From NCBI GenBank assembly GCA_963969495.1, contig OZ018330.1, forward strand, positions 72,999,954 through 73,063,953: a stretch of 64,000 nucleotides of DNA. The letters run 5' to 3'. The position numbers were made by a program, and so were the translations under genes. This document shows, one piece after another, positions 58,641-64,000 of the stretch; the stretch's first letter is position 1, and each line of letters opens with the position of its first letter. This stretch comes from Ceratothoa steindachneri. Lineage: Eukaryota; Arthropoda; Malacostraca; Isopoda; Cymothoidae. The notes under the pieces are model-generated. The model had not been told where the DNA came from and did no database searches. It saw only the letters and a list, made by a program, of their open reading frames with translations.

Positions 58641-58937
58641 TTTTTTTTTATAACTGTACAAATAAGAGGAAAAAACTAACATCTTGAGGAGAGTAAGTCA
58701 ACCTTTTTAAAGCTCTGTTAAACCAGAAAATCAATATGGTCACTAAAATGGTAGGATAGATAAAGAAAAAAAAGATTCACCCCTCCGTGAGAGAATTATC
58801 TTTTTCTTGGTTCATAAACCACTTATAATTACTTTCAACTATTTTTACTCGAAAAATAATTTATCTAGATGTTATAATCTTTGTTTAATCTTCCGATAGC
58901 TACTGATGTGGAATGAAACGAGTCCTTTGTCGCAGAA
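58375..58937 (-). repeat. Polinton right terminal inverted repeat
   Basis: Reverse complement matches the left arm from the terminus (TTCTGCGACAAAGGACTCG) to the protease 3' end; lacks the left arm's TA tract. Confidence 0.88.
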
Positions 58938-59800
58938 TTGGGATTCTCTTTACAAAGTCTCGCCACTCGGAGTTCCTCAGACTGCTTAGCCGCCCTTATG
59001 CTGTACTTCACCCTCCTAGCTAGCCTACAGTACTCATCAAAGTCTCCATAAATCTTTGACTAATGGGACACCGTTCTCTTCTCCCTCAGCAGTTGACCGA
59101 TTTCTCGATTAAACCACTTTGGTTGAACGGAAGACCGACTAAGGCTTTTCGAATGGATGAAACGTGATTAAAGACTCATGAACGTAGTTTTGAATCTATT
59201 CCACAAATCTTCAACATCCTCGCCCACTTCTAGCCTCGCATCAGTCAAACCAGTACGAAGACCTGCAAAGTTTGCTCTTCTCAAATCGAGTTTCCTCGAT
59301 TTACTACTCGCAGACTCTACCTTGGGGACCTTACCTATAAATCTGACTAGTCGGTGATCACTGCTAGCAAGCTCTTCGCCTACCGAGAGATCCTCAACGA
59401 TGTCATCTTCAGAGGTAAAAACCAATTCGAGGGTATTGTGCCTCTCGTCGGCTCTCTCACCCATTGAGTCAGGAACTCGTTGTCCGCGAATTCCAGGAGT
59501 AGCGCGTTCTCGACACAGGATTCTCTGGTTTCCCAGTCAACTTGTGTGTTGAAATCCCCCATAACGATACACACTCTGTCTTCGACAAGTTCTCCCAATT
59601 GCTGGTACAGATCTCTGTCTTTTTCAATGAGTTCGGCACGAGGTCTATAAAGCCCCAGGGTCCTGTATTTGGCAGGACCTATTTCTAGGTCTACACCTAG
59701 GAGCTCGTGTTGGGATACGATGTTGAATTTTGTCGAGTTGAATGTATCCTTGACATACAACATCACACCACCACCCTTTCTGTCAGGTCTATCTTTTAGG
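58938..59800 (-). pseudogene. CR1 ORF2 endonuclease domain and linker
   Basis: 59,766-59,380 encodes MMLYVKDTFNSTKFNI, ELLGVDLEIGPAKYRTLGLY and VCIVMGDFNTQVDWE (GDFN catalytic block). 59,464-59,168 encodes LELVFTSEDDIVEDLSVGEE and ASSDHRLVRFIGKV (SDH block, catalytic His). The linker follows to the truncation: LWNRFKTTFMSL, then further blocks matching copy 1 at 18.7-18.95 kb. This domain is what copy 1 has lost. A frameshift lies near 59,400 and stops near 59,150. Confidence 0.85.
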
Positions 59801-59987
59801 AAGAGTTGGTAACCTTGAATTGTGAATTCCCTTTAAAATCTCGGTTTGAATTTTTTTATCCACGACTCTGTAATGGCCACCATCTCTGGTTCTTCCGTCA
59901 CTACGAGGCCACAAAGTTCAAGAAACTTGTTTCTGATAGACCTCGCATTAAACAGAACTTTGAGGGAGTCCCCGACTGTAGGACTCC

Positions 59988-61180
59988 CTACGCTCTTCCG
60001 TTTCCCGTCTTACTTGTCTCTCTTTTCTCTTTTGGTGGTGTGGTGGCACCATTTCGAGCGACCTCCGCGAAGTTCGTTCCAAGGGTGACGTTGGCGTACT
60101 GGCGCACGTCCGTTCTCACTCTGGGCCGGACCGTCCTTTGAGTCCGCTCAACGACATCTTGTATCAGGTTGGAGAGTACAGCCTTTCCTTCAAAGGAAAA
60201 GTGCACCCCATCCTTTTGGTAGAGAGAGATCGTTCCTACTATAAAAGATGCCGTAGGGGTCGACAAAAAGCACCCCTTCCACCGTACATAAAACTGCTAG
60301 TCGACGGTAGAGTGATATGTTCCTCGAGTGAGCGATCCGGCTTGGACCTCTTCTCGGGAACATCCACCACGACACGTCTGCGGGTTTTCAACCCACAGTC
60401 ATCCACAACCCCCATGACCGTCTAAAATGATCTCGCCTGTAGGGCCTACCCTACCTCCTCTGAGGTAGAGGTCGTTGCCACTTACCATCAGAGCAACGAC
60501 TGAACTCTCAGGAATCTGAGATTTCTCAGGCTCTACTCTTATATGTTGGTTCCCGCGTCCTGGGAGGCAGCTTACCCTCACACTAGTGCGAAGGCGTGTC
60601 GCTAGCATGGGTTGCAGATCCCTTGATTGAGAATCATCGATAAGGACGATCCTTACAGAAGACAGAGTGTTCCCTTTCGGAAGCGACTTCTCTGTTTCCT
60701 CTTTCTTCTTCATATTTTTCTTTTTTTTCTTCTTTCTTTTTTTCTTATTTTCCTCTGGTTTAACTTCTGTTTCTGTTTGCTCTTCTTCTGTTTCTACCTT
60801 CTCTTCATTTTTCTTTCTTTTCTTCTTCTTTCTCTTCTTTTTGGTTCGTTGAGCCAGTCCAGCAGCAGCTGACTCCAGCTCTGGGACATTGGAAGTCTGG
60901 CTTAGCACTGCCGATGCAGTGCTCGCTTCTTGGGAGAGAGTCTCGTCGGCAGATTCACCCACGTCGGTAGGAGATGCATCGGTAGCCGACTGGACCTCTA
61001 ATCTTGAGGTCAACTCGACGATCCCGTCCTCGAGACTGCTAAGCTGACGCGCGTGTTCAGACTCTAGGTTCTGCAGCTTCCTCTCCAATTCTTTAGATTT
61101 TTCCTCAGAATATTTGAACAGATCTTTAATCTTTTGCAGTTCTGGCCTTAGGACGCAGTCCGTGAAGATACTTCCAGGGT
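59988..61180 (-). pseudogene. CR1 ORF1 with coiled coil, Lys-rich linker and SGNH esterase-like domain
   Basis: The frame 61,088-60,399 (229 codons) holds a leucine-rich coiled coil (LQNLESEHARQLSSLEDGIV), a Lys/Glu linker, then VLIDDSQSRDLQPMLATRLR, where the catalytic-Ser block reads DDSQ instead of GDSQ, and VVALMVSGNDLYLRGGRVG (SGND, block III). After a frameshift at about 60,410 come VEGVLFVDPYGIFYSRNDL and YQKDGVHFSFEGKAVLSNLI (DGVH, catalytic Asp/His), ending NGRA at 59,988. Coding probably begins upstream of 61,088, because LRPELQKIKDLFKYSEEKSK is in frame. Confidence 0.8.
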
Positions 61181-61899
61181 GTCATTTTGAGAAACACCCC
61201 TCCGGGAAATCTACGCACCACTTGTCCTTTTAGCATGTAGACCACGTAAATTTTAGCGCACTTGGTCCTGTCTTTCCAGTCATGCTGAACACTTCTATCT
61301 CGGAATACTTTGTGATCACTCAATAAAAAAGAAGGGGGGTGGTAAGTTCGCCCCACGTGAGTCGCTCGACTAAGGGTCCAATAATTGCTGTTTCATTTCT
61401 TTTCTTTGTGTTATAGCTATAGAATTGTTTAGGCTTTGTTTTACTTTGATTTGGTATGTATATCTCCATGACCTTTTTAAATTCGTTATTAATTTTGGTT
61501 TTGCTCGAAGGTTTATGGAATTGTTTCGTTTATCCTCATTATTCATGTATTTAAGTTTGTTGTGATCCTTTTAATGAGCAAGTAAACAGTCCGCTATATC
61601 CTTGGTTCACCATTTGGATTCATCATTATGTACTGGACGTGTATTTCTCAATGGTAGCATTGCTTGCACCGTATATTAGTTGCCTATTGTTCTTTTTATT
61701 GGTATTTTTCTGTCTTTGTGATAGGCGTTCCCTTCGTATCTTTGTACCCTATATAAAGTTGTCTTCTCCATTTTCATGCTATTCCTTGAAAATGAACTTG
61801 CAAATATAGTTCAAAACTGCTTGGATTCATCTTTTCATTTTCCTGTGGATTAATTTTCATATTATTGCTTTCCTCACGTGCCACTTTGTGAGTTTTTTC

Positions 61900-61900
<1 letters not shown>
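61181..61900. other. No gene recognised
   Basis: T-rich sequence with a 76-codon minus frame (61,356-61,126) that partly overlaps the CR1 ORF1 start in another phase. Confidence 0.4.

Positions 61901-61928
<28 letters not shown>
61901..61928. repeat. (TA)n microsatellite
   Basis: Short TA run against the mariner end. Confidence 0.95.
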
Positions 61929-61930
<2 letters not shown>

Positions 61931-62240
61931 AGGGGCGGTAAATAAGTTTTGCAATTCGGATATAAGGAAACGAGATATGAGAAAAAGTGTTTTATAATTT
62001 TTCAATATAATTACCCTCGACTTCAATGCACTTGCGCCACTTGTCACTGAGGCTTCGAATTCCCGGCAACCAGAAATCTCCCGACTGCTGTTCAATCCAC
62101 TCCTGGACGGTGAGCTGGACATCTTCCTCGTGCCCAAACCGGCGTCCACGCAGTGCAGCCTTGAGCTGCCGGAATAAAAAGTAGTCACTAGAGGCCAGCT
62201 CTGTGGTGATGGCGTCGGTGGGCATTGGTGGCATGGTGGA
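61929..62240 (-). pseudogene. Mariner transposase C-terminus with 3' inverted end
   Basis: Beginning at CAAGGGGCGGTAAATAAGTT next to TATATA, this is the 3' end of a mariner. On the minus strand 62,234-61,992 encodes ELASSDYFLFRQLKAALRGR then RFGHEEDVQLTVQEWIEQQ, and ends SDKWRKCIEVEGNYIEKL. The terminal catalytic Asp appears as SSD (family PDLAPSDY), with the PDL part lost. The remaining 5' two thirds are missing. Confidence 0.8.
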
Positions 62241-62344
62241 AGTATAGGAGTGTGTGGGATTTGTGTTAATTGGTGCTTGAGCGCTAATAATGGGTTTGTG
62301 GCAGTAAACAATAGATAAGGTTGGGATCAGTGGTAGGAGAGATT

Positions 62345-62665
62345 AAGACAGTGGAAGAATGGGTGAAGACAGTGGAAGAATGGATGGCAACAGTGTAAGT
62401 AGGGGTGGGAGCAATAGAAAGAGGGGCTACAACAGTGGAAGGAGTAGTGGGAACAGTGAATTGAGGGGTGGGAACAGTGGAAGGAAGGGTGTGAACAGTG
62501 GAAAGAAGGGTGATAAACAGTGGAAGGGGAAAGGGGATAGTGAAATGACGGGTGGAGACATTAAGAGGGTTAATAATGATAGTGGAAAAAGGGGTCGATA
62601 TAGTGGAAGGGGGGGGGGAGAAGTGTGTGTATAGTGGATGGGGGCAGTGGAAGGATCGGTGTGTG
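62345..62665 (+). repeat. 21-bp minisatellite, about fifteen units
   Basis: Units like ACAGTGGAAGAATGGGTGAAG recur every 21 bases, with a one-base slip at about 62,510. Since 21 is a multiple of three, both strands stay open (a STVxTPx heptapeptide on the minus strand); those frames are repeat artefacts. Confidence 0.9.
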
Positions 62666-63026
62666 CAGAGCTGAGGCTCGGGTAAAGGGGAAGAGGGAAG
62701 CGGGATGGGATAGGAGGCAGGGTAAATGTAGGAGATAGAAGGTCTTGGAAGGGACGAGGTGGGTAGGTGCGGGTTAGTGCTCGCTGGAGTGGGTGAGAGT
62801 GCAGGTCTTCTGTTTTTATGTCCATGTATCCGAGCCGGGGTCGCGCCACACATGTGCTTTGCCACCGTGGAAAGCACGGCGGAAAGTCGTGTTTTGGGGT
62901 TCGCTTGGATGTTGGTTAGTGTTAGGTTAGGCAGTGGTGTCGTTTTGACACCAGCGGCAGCGAATGTTCTTGTAAGGGGAACGGATCGTGGGTGGCAGTG
63001 AAGAAGGGTGGTGAGGCTGAGGTGTG
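62666..63026. other. GT/GGT-rich, no gene recognised
   Basis: Continues the G-rich bias of the minisatellite; no supported feature. Confidence 0.4.
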
Positions 63027-63386
63027 TTATCGTTGGGAGTATTGGTGCCTCGGTGCCTCCTCACTCAACGACAGCATCCGCGCGCGCCTTAGAAAGGTAA
63101 CAGCCACTTGGTCGCTGGCGCGGTTGATGCAGAAGGCGGTAGTACTCACTGTCACTGTATTTGGAGCAAATGAGGGTGTTTGAAACGTGTTGATCTGGTG
63201 TCCCGTTTTACAGCAACGGTGACACTGGTGTGGACGAATATTATGTTGTTCTATATTATGAGCATACGCCAATGTGCTGCACACCTTAATGCCTTGGTCT
63301 AGCGGCGTATACATGTGGTGTTCTTCGGACAGTGTAATAACCCCCCATTGTGTGATGTGGGTGCCTGAAGTGGGTGAGGGGTTCAT
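63027..63386 (-). CDS. Possible LINE/retroelement gag fragment with one CCHC-like knuckle
   Basis: A 119-codon frame with RPHQCHRCCKTGHQINTFQ, close to the CxRCxKxGHxxxxC knuckle of Jockey-type ORF1 proteins but with Phe in place of the last Cys. The preceding residues (GIKVCSTLAYAHNIEQHNI) could be the usual region before the knuckles. Only one knuckle is visible, and the rest is unrecognised. Confidence 0.4.
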   Translation of the reverse strand: MNPSPTSGTHITQWGVITLSEEHHMYTPLDQGIKVCSTLAYAHNIEQHNIRPHQCHRCCKTGHQINTFQTPSFAPNTVTVSTTAFCINRASDQVAVTFLRRARMLSLSEEAPRHQYSQR

Positions 63387-64000
63387 TAGTATGGAATGCC
63401 AACGGTAAAGGGTTGGTCATACGTACGCGTACTATGTGTTTGTTGATAACGTCTTGTGGTTGTTTTGTGCGGTGTTGCTGTTCAGCTACTAATTCTTTAG
63501 CGAGTACGAGAAACATGTGTGCGTCCTGTTCGGACCGGCTAAACTCCATTAAGGACTAAACATTACTCCTTCCTAACGTCTAATTGCTCGGTAAATAATT
63601 TGTGTAACATCTGATAAATAAATAAAGCACAAAAAATTATTACAAAGTTTGCGGTAGATGTAAAACATCCAAACGCTACCTCTAAATTTGCTAATGTCAG
63701 AGCTTGGTGAAAAAACAACTATCAACTAACGATGACAGAATGAAACTACAAAACAGCCCTAAACAAATTAGTTTTGTGATCAGTTTTAATGAACAATGAA
63801 ATTCAACATAGAAAAATGTACAATGGATCGAGTAATTTAATTTGATCACGTTCTAATCGGCACTGCAAACAGTTTAGAAAGATATCGTCCTTGGTACCAA
63901 GTAGCTGGGAAAATTTACCAGTCTTGGAAGCAAAGAAAGCTTATAAAGTGCTTCCATTGATTCACCCCCAAAATTTTTAGAAGTACCAGGCAATGGCTTT
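63387..64000. other. No gene recognised
   Basis: AT-rich from 63,560; no ORF or repeat that I can support. Confidence 0.45.

Larger units (their letters stand above)
58938..61180 (-). mobile_element. CR1-clade LINE, copy 2, cut by the Polinton end
   Basis: Same family as 17.4-20.9 kb. On the minus strand it runs from ORF1 (about 61.18 kb) through the endonuclease into the linker before the reverse transcriptase. It stops at AAAGAGAATCCCA (58,938), where copy 1 continues with AGGAGTTCTTTGG. The reverse transcriptase and 3' end are absent. Confidence 0.85.

Noticed and set aside
62284..62877. 197-residue Pro/Ser/Thr mucin-like protein
   Set aside because: A product of the 21-bp minisatellite and neighbouring biased sequence.

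Overview
The window looks like a nuclear, repeat-choked, gene-poor stretch of an invertebrate genome, most plausibly an arthropod and possibly a decapod crustacean. That placement is an inference from the very dense (TA)n, (GA)n and (ACC)n simple repeats combined with the mix of CR1, Jockey/I, RTE and L2 LINEs, hAT, Tc1/mariner and Penelope-like elements and a Polinton. I recognise no host protein-coding gene with exons, and no rRNA or tRNA gene. Almost every recognisable reading frame belongs to a decayed mobile element, usually with frameshifts or stops.

Layout, left to right. 0-10 kb: a LINE reverse-transcriptase scrap, an LTR-like copy (F) with a 39-bp tandem repeat, two hAT elements in tandem, and a second LTR-like copy (A) with a 60-bp minisatellite. 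10-16 kb: Jockey-type LINE remains with CCHC knuckles, then an almost perfect 53-bp hairpin among (TA)n tracts. 16-26 kb: an orphan Lys/Glu-rich ORF, a CR1 LINE whose ORF1 has an SGNH-esterase-like domain but which has lost its endonuclease, an L2-like scrap, and an RTE-like LINE with a C-terminal zinc finger. 26-31 kb: an old satellite of about 62 bp split by an LTR-like element (C) and by an L2-like LINE. 31-40 kb: a mariner relic, a 2.7-kb TA-flanked DNA transposon of a family I cannot name, LTR-like copy B, an IS630/mariner-type transposon and LTR-like copy D. 40-49 kb: a Penelope GIY-YIG endonuclease fragment, a proline-like (ACC)n tract, another LTR-like sequence, a hAT with a perfect 8-bp target duplication, and an I-type LINE RNase H fragment. 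61-64 kb: a mariner C-terminus, a 21-bp minisatellite and a gag-like ORF.

The most interesting part is 49.42-58.94 kb, a degraded Polinton/Maverick, the class of self-synthesising, virus-like DNA transposons. Long inverted arms enclose an adenovirus-like protease fragment, an FtsK/HerA-type packaging ATPase, two conserved small Polinton ORFs without a settled function, a retroviral-type integrase, the minor capsid (PY), PX, and the start of the double-jelly-roll major capsid protein. The protease 3' end is present in both arms and so lies within the terminal inverted repeats. No family-B DNA polymerase is visible. The Polinton was later hit by a TTAA-flanked MITE in the ATPase, by a LINE 3' tail, and by a 5'-truncated LINE with a (TAA)n tail in the capsid gene. 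Its right end abuts a second CR1 copy that still carries the endonuclease domain missing from the first copy.

All element-encoded proteins here are broken except a few short frames such as PX, so the region is best read as a nested record of insertions rather than as working genes. Calls rest on motif recognition by eye; boundaries are approximate unless direct or inverted repeats fix them.
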